A DNA stretch of 64,000 bases from contig JAPFBL010000002.1 in the NCBI GenBank assembly GCA_026182355.1, positions 3,410,001 through 3,474,000 of the forward strand. Reading direction: 5' to 3'. A program made the position numbers and the translations under genes. Shown here piece by piece: positions 48,681 to 62,030 of the stretch; positions within the stretch are counted from its first letter, which is position 1, and each line of letters starts with the position of its first letter. The notes under the pieces are model-generated. The model saw only the letters and a list, made by a program, of their open reading frames with translations, made no database searches and was not told where the DNA came from. This DNA comes from Hermatobates lingyangjiaoensis (Eukaryota; Arthropoda; Insecta; Hemiptera; Hermatobatidae).

Positions 48681-48719
48681 TTGTTTTCCCATTCTTATTG
48701 TGGTTTAATCATTTATTCT

Positions 48720-50420
48720 TATTGAATAAAAAGACTGTTCTCTTTTTCATCAACAATCTTATTCATTTTATTAAATAACGTTGATGATGGATCTCTGCTT
48801 GCAATTGAATGCCTGTCAGTATTCTGAAGTGAATATTTCATGTTTTCCTTATATATTTCTCTTTTTATTGTGACAAAACTACCAGATTTATCTCTATTGT
48901 GACAAACCACAAATAATTATTTTCTTCTGGTAAATTGTTTGCAATGCCATTATATACTGAATGTACATTGAAGATTATATTAACGACAGTTTAATTGAAA
49001 GTTTAGTGCAATAAAGATCATTTGTTTTAAAGCAACTTAAAAGTTCCTGGTTATATAAAATTAATAAATTCATAACTCTTTAAGTATTCAAAATGATTAC
49101 TTTAAGTTTTTAAATTATATTTTAATTGTATTACTACATGCATTGTTATAATCCTTTTTTTGATTATCAATCTTAATTAACTATTCAATTCTTAAAAATC
49201 TTTCCCAAAGAAACTAATTGAAACATTAGTAATCCATTAGAGTTAGCAAAATTTGCTATTGTTTATTTGTTGATGTTAATTATACGAAAATCGTTTTAAA
49301 AGCTTTCCATTAATATAGTGTACAATTAAAATCTTTGGGTAAATTATAATCCTAGAAATAAAGTTATGTGGCATCTTTTGCTGTTGTTTGGAAGAGACTC
49401 ATTCCACAAATACAACATTTGCTTTTGATGTTCTTCTACAGTTTTTTGTTTACAACTTTTATATGTTAATTTATCATCTGATTTAAATAACGCATATATT
49501 TTCTTCTGTTTAGCATTAGATTATTATTGAGATGATTTTTTGCTTTGATATCCAAATTTCATAATTAGGATATTAATCTACTAATGTCTCGAATGATTAA
49601 CTTATAGATTTAAGTTCAGGGGAGAAGCAATTTATTGTGACAATCATACAATAAAGTGCACTCCAACAAACATGTTAACTCCACAGTTCTGTTAAAAGAA
49701 AAAAAAAGTACATTATTCTAATTTTCTAGTTCACTAAAAGTCATATTTTATTTTATTTTTATGTTATTTTTGGAAAAGAACCCGTATATTACAAAATTAC
49801 AATAATTGATTTGAAAATAAAACTGATATCTTGAACTTAAAGTTTTGAGTAAACTATAAACTACATTTATAGAGTTTATAAAAATTCTCAGTTCCAAAAA
49901 TACATTTGAAAAATTGGAAAATATTTGAGATTTTTGAGATAGACCTTAAAAACAGAACAACAAAACAATTAATCATTGGAATCAACTTGAAAAATTGTGA
50001 AAGTTTATAAAACTTATGGTATGAGTGTATTTGGATGAGTTCTGAGGAATAATATTATTCCCAGGACATTTAGAAGCATCCTCGAGCCACAAGTGGTTTC
50101 GATTAGATATTCTGGTTGAAGAAGAAAACACCAACTGCATTTCCTTTTCTGAAGAAAATGGAAAGAATAAATTATATAATATAGTTGTAACTTAAAATGG
50201 TTATCATACATGAACGGTTGCTAGATTTAAAAAATCAGTTTAGAAGAGAAAAGAAAAGAATAATTAGCATTATATGGATCAGAAAAAGCGTTTTAGAAAC
50301 GTAACTCGTACTCATTAGCTATTAATATCTATCTTTAAACTAAAAATTGTTACAAACAGTATACTATTAATAAATTGAAATGATGAAGATGCTAAATGGG
50401 AGCAAACGGTAAACTATATA
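48720..50420. other. AT-rich noncoding DNA
   Basis: Nothing recognised. Short frames at 48719-48910 and 50014-50211 show no features. Confidence 0.35.
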
Positions 50421-50429
50421 CAAATCCAG

Positions 50430-50800
50430 AGCTCACTACAATTCCAGTGGCCTCGGATTATCCACTCGAACTGTATAGCAGGGCCTTATCCAGGCGGTAC
50501 CTGGCACTATTAATACGGCCGAGATTATGTGGTAAATAATAGGACAAGCATCCATCTGGTAAGGGAGAGGGTCGAGCCCCTGTACAATCTGGCGGCTCAG
50601 GTGCCCCATAACCCCTAGTTTTATCCTCGACACTCTATACAAAGAAAGTACCCTGGTTAATGTCAACATGAACGAGAACCCCAATATAGATCATGAATTG
50701 AGTGCGTATTTATGTATGTGTTTTATGTGGCTGGTGAACTTGGGGGCCCAAGTCGACTGCACACTTCAGTCGCTCCTGGAGGACTGTTATTATAATAACA
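50430..50800 (+). mobile_element. SINE-like GC-rich repeat
   Basis: GC-rich block in AT-rich surroundings. GGGTCGAGCCCCT at about 50568-50580 resembles a B box, preceded about 45 nt earlier by TGGTAAATAAT (about 50530), a possible A box. The part between looks like a tRNA anticodon arm. The 3' part (GGGGGCCCAAGTCGACTGC) is of unknown origin. Followed by an ATAATA-rich tail at 50790-50830, as SINE tails often are. Overlapping open frames on both strands are by-products of the base composition. Confidence 0.4.
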
Positions 50801-50839
50801 ATATAATAATATCAGTAATTAATAATAGTAACACACATT

Positions 50840-53000
50840 ATATTTTGTTTAACACATATAAATAAATGAAGCATTGATTTAAAATTATTTAATATAACAC
50901 AAATGACAACTACTAAACACATCACATATGAGTTTAAGGCATTCGTCTTTAGGGCGTAATTGATTTACGTCAAATCAAATTATACATAATCTACAGAAGT
51001 GGGATATGTTTCTCTAAGGACAATTGCAGAGTTCGTTAAAGGAATTAGAATCTCGAGTTAATATTCGAAACAACAAAGGAATAAATATGACAGCCAGGCG
51101 CACGAGTCCGGTGAGACTCAGACCCTCGCATCAATAATGGAAATTAGTGATAAAATAACAACATATCAGATTATACTAAATTATGATTACAACGTTTTTA
51201 TGACTGATAAAATAGACAACTTGACTATAAGCTAATTTAATTGATTATGCATGTGTTTGAAATGTTTACCACAGAGTTATCATTTTACATGATATGTCAA
51301 CATTTTAAATAAAAACAAAATTAAATCCATTCTATAAAAGGTTGATATTTTGTTTTAGTTTTTGTATTTTGTTCAGTTATACTAATGTACAGTGTTCACT
51401 ACGCCTAATTTGTTTTAAAATTTTATTTTACCTTTGTATTTTGTTTAGTTATACTAATTTCCAGTATTTACCACCCCTAATTTTTTTTAAATTACCGTTG
51501 TAAGTAAAAAAAAATACACCAATTTGACTTGTGGTGTAATTGGTCAGTCATATCAGAGAAGCCGAGTAATGATAAGTATAAATAGTATATAATTGATTGT
51601 TTATACAGCAAGGATAAATACTTTATTAATCATTATAAATTTAAAGTGACTGATTGATTTACTTTTTAATTCTGAATTAATTTATTTAAACAAAAAGGTA
51701 CATTTACATATAACAATATTTTATCAGTAGTGAAGATATTATCAAATAAAACACTATATCCTAAATAGTTTTCAGATATAAAACGTTTAGCTACAAGAGT
51801 GATAGAGAGACTAAGAGATAGAGAGTACTAAAACTTTATTATAAAATAAAACTGTTACTAATGATAGTTTATGTCGGAACTTGGAAAAAGGAAATAAACT
51901 TATTCACGCTTGCAGTAAAGTGTTATGCTGATAGAAGTTAATATAAATAACTTTTTAATGAAAATTGTGTAATTCCATGTTAATTAAATCGTTATTACCA
52001 TCTCTGATAAATAACTTTATCAAAATAACGTCACAAAGATAAATAATCAATAACATTTATTGTTATTTTTAATTAGACTTAGTTTTTGATTGTTTTATTT
52101 ATTAGGATAATCAAACTATTTATCCTTTTCAACCCCATTCAGCTATTAGAGAAGTAATGTTGGGTATAATCACATGTCAACTTATGACAAAAGGAAATTG
52201 TGTTAGAAATGAATAACTATAACAATTGAAAAGCTGATGGCGGAAGGCTAGTAAACGTTGTAACTCAAACAGAAATGCCAAAATAAAATAACTAATAACA
52301 AACTAATAAGAAATACATATCGATTAAAATTGAATCTCTTAATATTTCATAATGTTCTTAATAATGTACATGTTATAATTTTTTTTTCACTACATAAATA
52401 AAGTAATTCGTTAAATATTTCTAATCTAAAGTTTGAGTATTGTATATTTTCTAAAAACATTATTTATAGAAAGCTTCTGAAATGATTGAATTAATATAAT
52501 TTTCTGAACCCAGTAATTTACAACCATATACAATCAGGCAGTGATATTTTGATGCAGAGGTTATCATTAAAGTAGTATTTTTTTTCATAAATTATATTAC
52601 ACGTGAGATAAATGGTTTTGAAAAGAAACTATGTTAATAAATAGTAGTAGTTTAAGATAAATATGAGTGAAGGCAGTACAAAGTATTTGTAAGAATTTTT
52701 AACTTATTATTCTTAGTTTCTTTTACGTTAGGTTTGTCATTGTACTGTTTGTTTTTACTTAATACCATAATATATACAGTAGATAAAAGTTACCTCATGA
52801 AGTACAGTAAGTATCATATACTATGAAGATTAGATGTAATTTTTGATAGTATATTGAAAATGTTGTGCATTAACATCCTACAAATTTTTAACAACAGAAA
52901 ATACTCTTTTAAAGGGACATAGGACTAAGAAGTATCAATGTGAACTTACTTATATAATTTTACATTACAACTTTATTTCCGGCTGACTATACACTTAGTA
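50840..53000. other. AT-rich noncoding DNA
   Basis: Only the short stem-loop repeat at 51099-51131 stands out. Confidence 0.35.
51099..51131. repeat. Short stem-loop repeat, copy 2
   Basis: GCACGAGTCCGGTGAGACTC with CAGACCCTCG. GAGTC-CGGT-GAGACTC can fold. Related to 30608-30645. Confidence 0.5.
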
Positions 53001-53079
53001 CTGTTCGTAAGGATTCATTTTTCTTATTTCATCGTGTGATCTCTTCTTCTACTTCCTCCATTTCAAAAGTTATTGGTAC

Positions 53080-53360
53080 TCGTCCATACAGTACCAAAAA
53101 TAATCTAGCCTTAACAGTATCTATATTAAAAATGCCCCCCCATTCTTCTAAATTGCTTAAGTGAATAAAACCATGTGAGCGACGCATCTGTCAAACTTGT
53201 CTTGTATTAACTCCAACCCTAGTCATGTTAATATTTACTACATCTGATATTATCTACGTCAGTTTGGCGTACACTCTTATTGAGCCTTTGCATGAATTGT
53301 CGTAGAGACTCCCTCGGTCAATGCTGTAAAGCGTACTCATGGCTGTCGTCATGATGACCG
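53080..53360 (+). pseudogene. Degenerate Penelope-like endonuclease region
   Basis: One frame reads NNLALTVSILKMPPHSSKLL, then after a stop KPCERRICQTC, then LVMLIFTTSDIIYVSL. The PCxxxxCxTC pair after a NNLxxxLVxxxLP-like stretch, followed by SDIIYVS (usually SNVVYxIxC), is the order found between the linker and GIY-YIG domain of Penelope-like proteins. The endonuclease proper is not readable. Strongly mutated, and assigned from motif order only. Confidence 0.4.
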
Positions 53361-55350
53361 ATTATATTTAATGGCTTTTACTATAACGACTGTTTCTATA
53401 TTTACATCTTCACACATACCCTTGACAATGCTATCAAAGTCAAGTTACTTTAAGTGAATATGAAAAGACCATATTTATCTCTAATGATATTATTAGACGA
53501 CAATAGACATGGTACGAACACATACATTAATCATTCTCTTTAATGTCAAGAAATGTTAAGGAACTAAAAGATTAGATGCATGTGAAGCTGATTTAAAGCA
53601 AGAAGTATATAAATTCTAAAGCCATGAAAGTTATAGTTTGGTCATGAAAAGGTTGGAGAAAGAAGGGGTCGTTCTAGTGACTATGACAGTTTCACTGGTT
53701 TGAAAGGAGAAGTTATTTTCAAAAATAAGAAACATTGTGCTTCAAAGAAAAAAAGGGCTTAACTCCTTGTGAAATCTATGCTGGTTCAGTCTAAGCTAGA
53801 ACTAGTTTTCTTGACTCCTAGTTCCTCTATACTCTGCTCTATATCAATTTTATAAATGACATTTTTCTCATTTGACCAAACAGGAAAAACTCTTTTCATG
53901 GTTTTCTCCAACCTTTGAATCTATTCTTATAGTTCTTTGTCATTCTTGGTTATCCATCTGTCCGTTACCGTTAACGTGAGAACATTTACTAACTTAGTCA
54001 CACTAAATCCATCGTCAACATCTTCAATTTACTAGCTGTTACCATTTTCATATTAAATATCTTCATCTTCTGTACGAATTAATTGTATTTGTAATAATGT
54101 ATAGCGTCAAGAGTCTCATGTCAACAAAATTAGAGAAAAATTAATTCAATCTGGTTATTTAACTCAGTTTGTTAAAAAAGTGTTTAATATTTGTAACTAC
54201 TCTTTATAACCCTCAACTGAAACCTTAACCTTTCCTAGCTGCACTTAATATCCTTATGTGGTTTATAAAAAACTTTTCCCTCTCTTTTTTGATGTTATCA
54301 ACTTCTTTTATATCCAAAAAATCCCTTTTTCTAGAAAATCTGAAAATGTATAAAATTTCTTTTTGATAGAGTGATTAAGACTTCTGGACATTGTGCGGGC
54401 TTTAAAGGTATCAAGCAGTTCTAGCGGAGGTCTATAAATCACCAGCCTCTTACTCATAGAGGACTCTAAATTTCCCATGCTAGCATTAGCAATCCTATCT
54501 TCTCTAATAGTAACATGGTTGTTGCGATCCTCATTAGTAGTCACAATATTCCCCTTAAAGACTGTTTAAAGGAAATGAATATCTCAAAAGGTTGCTTTTC
54601 AGGAGAGATATTTATATTCAAAGGATCCTGGGAAAGCAGATATTTTCTTACACGAGTCCACTTAAACCATTGTTTAAAACGAATAGAATATATTTTTTGA
54701 TTTTAAATTTTTATTTTGTATTATTTTAATATATTTTTCATTATTTTTACAGTAAAATACTTCATTTACTTCTTGAACCGCGGGGTTTTTAGTTCTGTGA
54801 GTGCAAAACAACAACGCAGCAAAACAAAACACTAACTGAAACCAATAACTCAAACAGGGAGTTCATGGTCAGGAGAGATTAGAAGAAGAGAAAAGTAGAA
54901 TAGGTGTGGTCGTGAAGATGTAGCTGATTTTTCTGAGTATTTTTTTCTCACAGCAGAACTGTGAAGTTAACTTAAACGGCTATCATCGAAAGAAACTTGT
55001 TTCAGAATTTAAACTTTTCAGGAGTCTTTAAAGACTATGATTATTAGCTTTTATTACAACAGGCAGGTTACTGCGCTAACTAACTGAGATTCAATTGCCT
55101 TAATACTGATTAGTGTTGAAGATAATCAAAATACAAAGCACCAACACTGGTTGCACTCTACTCAATAAAAACAGTTATTGGATGTGCAACAACCATTACA
55201 GAATATTTTTGATATTTATTATTAGCGTTAGAGAAAAAAAGTTCGGGATCAATAATAGGACAAGTGAGTCCAAAACGTCTGCTCGATTGCTTCAGGAGTG
55301 CACATCCCTCAGCCCAGGTGTTAATGTTCTTCTGCAATAATAAGATATCT
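53361..55350. other. Noncoding DNA, nothing firmly recognised
   Basis: A 78-residue minus frame at 54308-54544 (charged, EDRNNHVTIREDRIANASMG near the start) could be part of a broken transposon protein, but I cannot name it. Confidence 0.3.
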
Positions 55351-55352
55351 GA

Positions 55353-56566
55353 ACGTTTAGGTTTTCTCAAGGAAAGAGTTGTTAGAATATCGTGGTAGTT
55401 ATAGGTGAGGAGGAAAGGACAGAGAAAATTTGTTGATAGATAATTCAATTTAACGAACACTAGGAAAGAAAGTGGTAACAAGGAAAGCAGAAGATATGGA
55501 ATAAGATTTAGGTGTAACGTGATAATAAGCGGCTGCATGAATTGGTATATTGTCAACACATCTGGAAAGAAACAAAAGTAAATGTTTCCCTAAGTCTGGC
55601 GTTATTACAGATTATTACTTACCTGGTAGATAGAAAGACAGAAAGGAAACAATGCAACAATTATTTAATATATGGAGATAGCAGCTGTTGAAATGAATAT
55701 ATTGTTGGGTATTGGGCTTGGACAGATGTCTGTTAAACGAGTAAAGTACAGTTGCTTTAAAAGTAAGAAGTGTATTTCATTATTTGTTTTTTTCTATGAT
55801 TTTTTTGTTGAAATAATTCTTTCCTGTTATTACTTAAATGTACAATTTAGAGTTTTGAAAGAGGTTTAGTTTTTATGATACATATAAAATTTTATAATTA
55901 CAGTGGTACCTCGGGATACGAGTTTAATTCGTTCCATAACCTTGCTCGTATGTCAATTTACTCGTATCTCAAAGCAATTTTCCCCATTGAAATAAATTGA
56001 AATACCATTAATCCGTTCCAGCCCCAAAAATACTTCCCTCTATTTGTTTTTGTTACGTAATTTTGAATAAGAAAAATGTATTTATAAATGAAAAATATTT
56101 TATAAAAACATAATAAAAGAGAATGTAGAGGTGGTTTGGAAAACTGGTTAAAAAACTGGTTTTATTAAGTTTACGTACACATGCAATTGGTTATTTAAAT
56201 TTAACTTAGACATAATTTAAATGCTACTGTATGCTTAATTTTAGTTACTGATTTTCTCTTTACTGGTCTTTAACCATGTCTGTAATAATCTGGGATAACG
56301 CTAGACTTATGTTAATAAAATTTTGAAAAAAATTACTTTTTTCCTTCCGGAGTTGTTGACAACAACCAATTCATGCAGCCGCCTATTATCACGTTACATA
56401 TAAATCTTATTTTATATCTTCTACTTTCCTGTTACCACTTTCTTTCCTAGTGTTCATAAATTGAAATATGTTATCAACAAACATTCCCTCTTCTTTCCTC
56501 CTCACCTCTTACTACCATGATATTCTAACAACTCAGTTCCCTCTTCTTGAGAGAAAACCTAAACGT
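55353..56566. mobile_element. 1.2-kb element with long inverted arms
   Basis: The left arm 55353-55617 (AACGTTTAGGTTTTCTC...CAGATTATTA) is mirrored by the right arm about 56283-56566 (TAATAATCTGGG...GAGAAAACCTAAACGT). The arms are about 85% alike by eye with small indels. The inner 665 bp includes a mariner-type end. The structure is a large imperfect fold-back, either a fold-back transposon or two inverted copies of one repeat. Confidence 0.8.
55901..56048 (+). mobile_element. Mariner-type DNA transposon terminus
   Basis: Begins CAGTGGTACCTCGGGATACG preceded by TA. It continues through ATTCGTTCCATAACC, ACTCGTATCTC and CCGTTCCAGCCCC. The CAGTGGTACCTCG start next to TA, with a CGTTCC repeat, is a widespread animal DNA-transposon terminal inverted repeat of the Tc1/mariner type. 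The opposite terminus was not found, so it is a truncated end piece, inserted in the centre of the inverted repeat at 55353-56566. Confidence 0.65.
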
Positions 56567-59500
56567 GACTGATGGCTCAGTCACGTCTGATTCGGTCACG
56601 TCTGACAAAAACTAAAATTTGACATTTTTCTCCTTTCTTCTTCTCTTATGACCTTCACTTGATGGTGAACTGTTGTTCAAAATATTTATTTAAAAGATTT
56701 ATTTATTTAAATTACAAAAGCAAAAGAAAATTAAAACAAATATTTTATTATGTTTTCAAGCGTATAATGGTTAGTTATCCATAAAAGTGTTGTAATCGAT
56801 TCACATGATATCCTTGTCATATCGTAATGTGAGATATATATTTGTTGGTGAGTTTATTGACTCAAATATTTTTGGATAATATTGAGACAAGAGAAGGGTA
56901 CTTTTTTCATTTTTTGATATAACGATAACAAGTTTTAAGGAATTTATTCGGAAATTGAAAAACTTATAATTTTGTATTAGATATCGTCTTTCTACAAAAA
57001 CCAATGTGTTTCGATTGCATTAGTATATTACACTAAAAGTGATAACTGTAGTAACAAGATATTTGTAGTAAAATTAAAAGTTATTAGTAAATAAACTCTT
57101 TCACAAAGAAAAACATTAATATTAGAAAGACTGTTCTATATCAGTGAGTGCACATTTTTTTACTCTTGATAAAATGATTATAGACATAACTCTATTGAAA
57201 TAAACAATTACTTAGCTAAAATAACAATAAGTGAGCATTCGCACTGAAAGGAACACAGGTCAATGAGGAAATATAGTTACAATAAAACAAATGAAACTAT
57301 TAAATTTTTTATCAGTGGTTTGATAAGTCATTATCAGAGAGTTTGTTATTAACAACTTTAAAATAAAACTGAAACTCAACTTGTTAACTTGTTGCATCAA
57401 CTTGTTAACGAGTTTCTATGCTTACTTCTAGTAAAGTTGAGTGTAGGCCACTACTAATCCTTCCAACTCGAGAGTTCAAATAATTTCTTAACATATAGAA
57501 TTAATAAATTATAGCTCCTAATTAGTGGTATTATACAATATTAAAAATTTGGAATGATCTGAGATTTACTGTAAGTAAACATACTATTAATGCTTATAGC
57601 TGAAATTCAATAACTAATTTATCAAACAGTTTAGTCAATGTAACAATTCAAAAGGCTGAGGTGCATTGTAATAAATCAAACGAAATTTAAATTTTGTTTT
57701 GTTTTGATTTTAAATCAAAAAATTAGTTAATTGAAAAAAGTATTTCAATGTTTCTATATTAATATAACAACTACAAAAATATCTGACTACTGTTATAGCT
57801 CAATCTGAAAATTGTCTCCAGATTTAACTTACAGGTAATCATTTTTAAGAGTGATATAAAATTACTAAATTTAGTAAATTAGAAGTTGAATCTCTAAATT
57901 ATCATAGTTACATTACTGTAATTACTCTAATTTTAATTTGTTGCAACAACACATTATAAAGAAATTTATGAGTAATTTACTATTCTGTAGAAACTATTTA
58001 CAATTTACAATGACTACAATGATGAGTGGGTTATAATTGGTCTCTTTTCAATATTCCAGTAATACCAAAAAAATAATAAGGCTATTTATGTCACTATAAA
58101 CTATTTGTTTTAAAATATTATAGAGATATGCGAACTGGTGCACGTTGTGAACTGTTGAATTTATTTTTTTATAGCAAGGATGTTTATAAATCCATACCAT
58201 TCACAAATATATCATCAAAAATATATTCAGAGGATTTAATGAATATAACAATACAAAAGAATTATTATTTGCATTATAAAACACATTTTACCAAAATAAA
58301 AAAAGACCCTTTGTATGTTAGGAAGTGAAATTCACTAAGTTGATGGATTTCAAAACTTAATCAAGTCAAAAATAATGAAGCTCAAAAATATAACAACAAA
58401 TTAAAGTATCAAAATAAAGTTGAAAAATCTGTATCGGAAGTGGTCTGTTCATATACTTATAGTTTGAAATAAACAGTAACTTGAACGTTTAGATCGCAAA
58501 TTTTTGAAAAGACTTCTTTATAAACCCTCAAAACTACGTGTTGTATAATTCAGCTGCTAACATTATAGTTGAATGGTCAGATGGAATGGGTAAACGATCC
58601 CAAATAGGTGATTACTTGAAACGAGTTCATTTTAGATGAAAATAGGACGCGTTAGGCAAGAGCCAATTTGTCGCTGGGAATGGTGATTAGATGAGAAGCA
58701 ATTGGTTGATTACAAGTCTGGTGGTTTAAAAGTCGAGATCGATGGAATTGAGGGTTGTATGCCAGTGTTGCTTGTACGCTAGAGGCTCAGGTCATTAAAG
58801 GTCTATCATATGTAACTAACAATCCAATTGGTCTATGAAAGTTGAGGATTTGTGCTATGGCATAAACTGTATTTATGTTATTAGTTATGCTGGCTCGTTT
58901 GATTTTGATCAATGAGTGAGCAGCCGAACGCGTCGGCTCCAGGCTCATGACCTCCCTTTTAGGCCACTGTACGTGGTCCATTATTATGCAGTAAGCACAG
59001 TGTATGGCTCATATTACAGTAAGTATTATGACTCGTTTTAAGGTAACTTCATTTGATAAGTAGTTATTTTGATTTGTCATCCTTTTCACTAAGTCGGTAA
59101 AGTTGGTTTTTGGTGAGGAGTATTTTTTCAAACAAATCCTTGTTTTAGTTTCAGAAATATGTTGCATCCCAGCACTTTCAAGTGCAAATGATTAGTTATG
59201 ATTCGTTGATTAAAAAAAAAGTCCATTCCGTAAAATTAACATAAACGATTTATTTATGTCTTGCATGATTTAAGATACTGAATTAAATTGTTGGCTAAAT
59301 TTATTCAACTCTACATAAAGAAATTTATTGAAAATCGGTGTGTACAATAAAGAAGTCCGGTTAAAGGAAAGGAAGAATTACGGTAAGAAAAGAGGTTTGG
59401 AAAGGGTCGTCTGAGTTGAGATTTAGCTGTCAAGATAAGTCTTGCGTTATGAGCCGAGTGCCACGAATCGATGTTATCCTACCGCAATTCACTCACTTTC

Positions 59501-59990
59501 CTCCGGGACCATATTTGAGCTCTACGTCACCCTGTATCCCTAATCAATAGCTCATCCTTTACTGGAGTTGTTCCGATATTCAATTGAGGACTTTTTATCA
59601 AAAAAAGTTATAATTCTGAAAAAAAGTTATTTAGGGATTGCTTCTTGCTTGTTAACTTTGTTGAGCCCATTAACTTAAATTGTTAAAATCAAACTTGCTC
59701 TTGGAATAAATACAGTTTTTAGTTTCATAATAGTTATGTTATGAGAAAACAAATTAAACTGGTATATTGAAAGAAGCATTTAGGACATTTTTAAACACTC
59801 AGTCAGCGGAGTACCATCCAATAATATCAATTATCAGAAGTCATCATCATTCACACTCGAGCTCCTTACAGGATAAACATGATATTTTTACTGAGTAGTT
59901 CATTAAATTACCTTTTTTTCTTTTGGAAAAGACACTTAGCTTACAAAAAAGAAACTAGATTACAAACAACATTTTACATTCAAACGAATT
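56567..59990. other. AT-rich noncoding DNA with R1 ends and one GC-richer stretch
   Basis: 57425-57600 has two opposed copies of R1 end sequence (GTGGCCTACACTC with TTTACTAGAAGTAA on the minus strand, TTTACTGTAAGTAAA on the plus). 58600-58990 is GC-richer and has a perfect 6-bp hairpin AGCCGA-ACGCG-TCGGCT near 58921. 59430-59560 is also GC-richer. No genes recognised. Confidence 0.4.
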
Positions 59991-59997
59991 TACATTC

Positions 59998-60650
59998 AAA
60001 ATACGCTTTACTTTGTCAATATTTTTTATAACAGAATAAACACTTTCTTTAACGCACTTCTTATATAGTCTATAGTTCTAATTTTTGCTCAGTTAAAATT
60101 TTCCTTGAAGAGCTATCGGGATATTATATTCTTGTATTTTTTTAGTAACAAAGTAATTATTCTCAGTTTGTGCTTCACCTAGTATCACATCTTTAGCAAC
60201 ATTATCTACTTTTTCTTAAATATTAGTCTCGAACACAAATCTTTTCCTTAAATCTAACCACATTTTTCGCATTTCAAGCTAAAAACTGGCTCGTATCTTT
60301 TTATAAACGAACTCATAACTAAAAGAGTTTATTAATACTTGCTAAATCTCGACAGCCAGTAGCACCTTGAAGCAGGGTTAGTCTTTCAATCCATCCGGTA
60401 GAACAAACTACCACACCCTGTCAATAGACAACGCATATAACTGTATGAGTGCCAATTTATGAATTGATTATGAATTATGAATTAATTTATGAATTACTTT
60501 GTTACTAAAAAAATACAAGAATATAATATCCCGATAGCTCTTCAAGGAAAATTTTAACTGAGGAAAAATTAGAACTATAGACTATATAAGAAGTGCGTTA
60601 AAGAAAGTGTTTATTCTGTTATAAAAAGTATTGACAAAGTAAAGCGTATA
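59998..60650. repeat. Inverted repeat, ~155-bp arms
   Basis: The left arm about 60000-60157 (ACGCTTTACTTTGTCAATA...ACAAAGTAATT) is mirrored by 60492-60648 (AATTACTTTGTTACTAAA...). The arms are over 95% alike by eye. Part of the same sequence occurs a third time at about 62725-62822. The centre carries one copy of the direct repeat D2. Confidence 0.85.
60356..60478 (+). repeat. Direct repeat D2, copy 1
   Basis: CAGTAGCACCTTGAAGCAGG to GAGTGCCAATTTATGAATT, repeated at 60871-60990 with three or four differences (offset 515 bp). Confidence 0.9.
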
Positions 60651-60870
60651 CATGTTAGAAAAATGAAGAAAGTAAAAAACAAGAACTTGTCAGGAAGTTT
60701 TTTACAGAAAAGAAACCATGTTCCATTTGGGATGGCATAGGATGTAGGAATCAATGTCATCTGATTTACATATACAGAAACAAAGCACAGACACATTTAA
60801 AAGATTGAATCAAATTAACAAACAAGGTTGAGGAACACAAATTATTGTGTATTTGTGTACACCTGTCTAT

Positions 60871-60990
60871 TCAGTAGCACCTTGAAGCAGGGTTAGTCTT
60901 TCAATCCATCTGGTAGAACAAACTACCACACCCTGTCAATAGACCACGCATATAACTGTATGAGTGCCAATTTATGAATTAATTATGAAA
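60871..60990 (+). repeat. Direct repeat D2, copy 2
   Basis: Second copy of the 120-bp repeat that lies in the centre of the inverted repeat at 59998-60650. Confidence 0.9.
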
Positions 60991-61029
60991 ATATAAAATT
61001 CATATCCTACCTGTTTTGGTATTATTCTG

Positions 61030-61215
61030 CGCACCTTGCTTCTTCAGCAATATCGCGAGTTGCGAGCAATATCGCAACAGAACAGATTGATGCCTTTTTA
61101 CGTGAAAGCTTTTTCGCCACATCTCGGGTGCACCAGGCCCTTGCCTAAGATAGAGGCAAATTCAGCCTCCGAGATACGTGGACCACGCGGAGGCGAGCTT
61201 CCACGACCTTACATC
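61030..61215 (+). other. GC-rich island with a 64-codon frame
   Basis: Markedly GC-richer than anything nearby. It begins with an imperfect repeat of GCAATATCGC, and the frame reads MLLQQYRELRAISQQNR and later IEANSASEIRGPRGGEL. No splice signals or domain recognised. It could be an exon remnant, a retroposed segment or a repeat. Confidence 0.25.
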
Positions 61216-61614
61216 ACCTACAGAACATAAAAGAAAAAATAGGAAAAAACAATTGAAACGTAAAAGATGTTTGTCTGTTCATAACTCGGGGATAAATAAA
61301 CAGCTAACCAATTTTTAAAATCTTAGTTTTTTATCATCACGAACCATGATATATACATATAAACTAATATACACCTTTAAATAATATTATTTGAGACCAA
61401 CAGAACAGGTTATCACTACTTTATGCTTTTCTCTTTAATGTTTAATACATAAAGCAGACAATTGATGCTACAGTTTTTTTTTCTGTAGTACGTAATATTT
61501 ATACTTAATTAAGTATAACAAGTTATAGAAATAATATTCAGAAAGGGAAGTAACTGGCATATATAAACATTGATTTTCAAATGATTATAAAAAAAGAACA
61601 CGTAGAAACAACAA

Positions 61615-61665
61615 CACACTCACATTAACATTTCAACCTGCCGTCATCAGGAGAAGAAGAAGAAG
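61615..61665 (-). ncRNA. Hammerhead-like motif (minus)
   Basis: The minus strand has CTGATGA, then CGGCAGGTT, GAA, ATGT (weak 2-bp stem III with a G-U pair), T. The first core strand is a perfect consensus, but stem II is poor and stem I does not pair. Confidence 0.4.
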
Positions 61666-61824
61666 GTGTTGCTGTTTGCTAACCGAGCAGAATCTTTTCT
61701 TTAAAAGAGTTAAATAGAAAAATTAAATAATTGTATATATTTGATTTAAGGGAATAACAAAAACGAGTTAACGAGTCAAAAATGACATATCGAAATCAAA
61801 CAAAAGAAATAGCAAAATGCCACC

Positions 61825-61860
61825 ATAACATTTTGACATTTGTTCTCATCAGGAGGGTAA
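61825..61860 (-). ncRNA. Hammerhead-like motif remnant (minus)
   Basis: The minus strand has CTGATGA, GAACAAATGTC, AAAATGTTATGG. G of GAA is changed to A. A second occurrence about 200 bp from the previous one, suggesting tandem terminal repeats. Confidence 0.35.
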
Positions 61861-62030
61861 GCTGTGTCTCTCGGAAGCCAAGACAAGGCTAACATCTTGT
61901 CCTCTTGTTAGGATAAGCTTATCATTGTTGCTTTCTTTAAGAAATGATAGGACATAAAACAAAATAATAATAAATAATACTAATAATAAAAGTATAAAAT
62001 TAAATAAAACACCAACAATATATATATATA

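Noticed and set aside
55158..55559. 133-residue minus frame, the longest in the window
   Set aside because: It lies largely across the left arm of the large inverted repeat, and its reading is broken in the right arm, so it is not a conserved protein.
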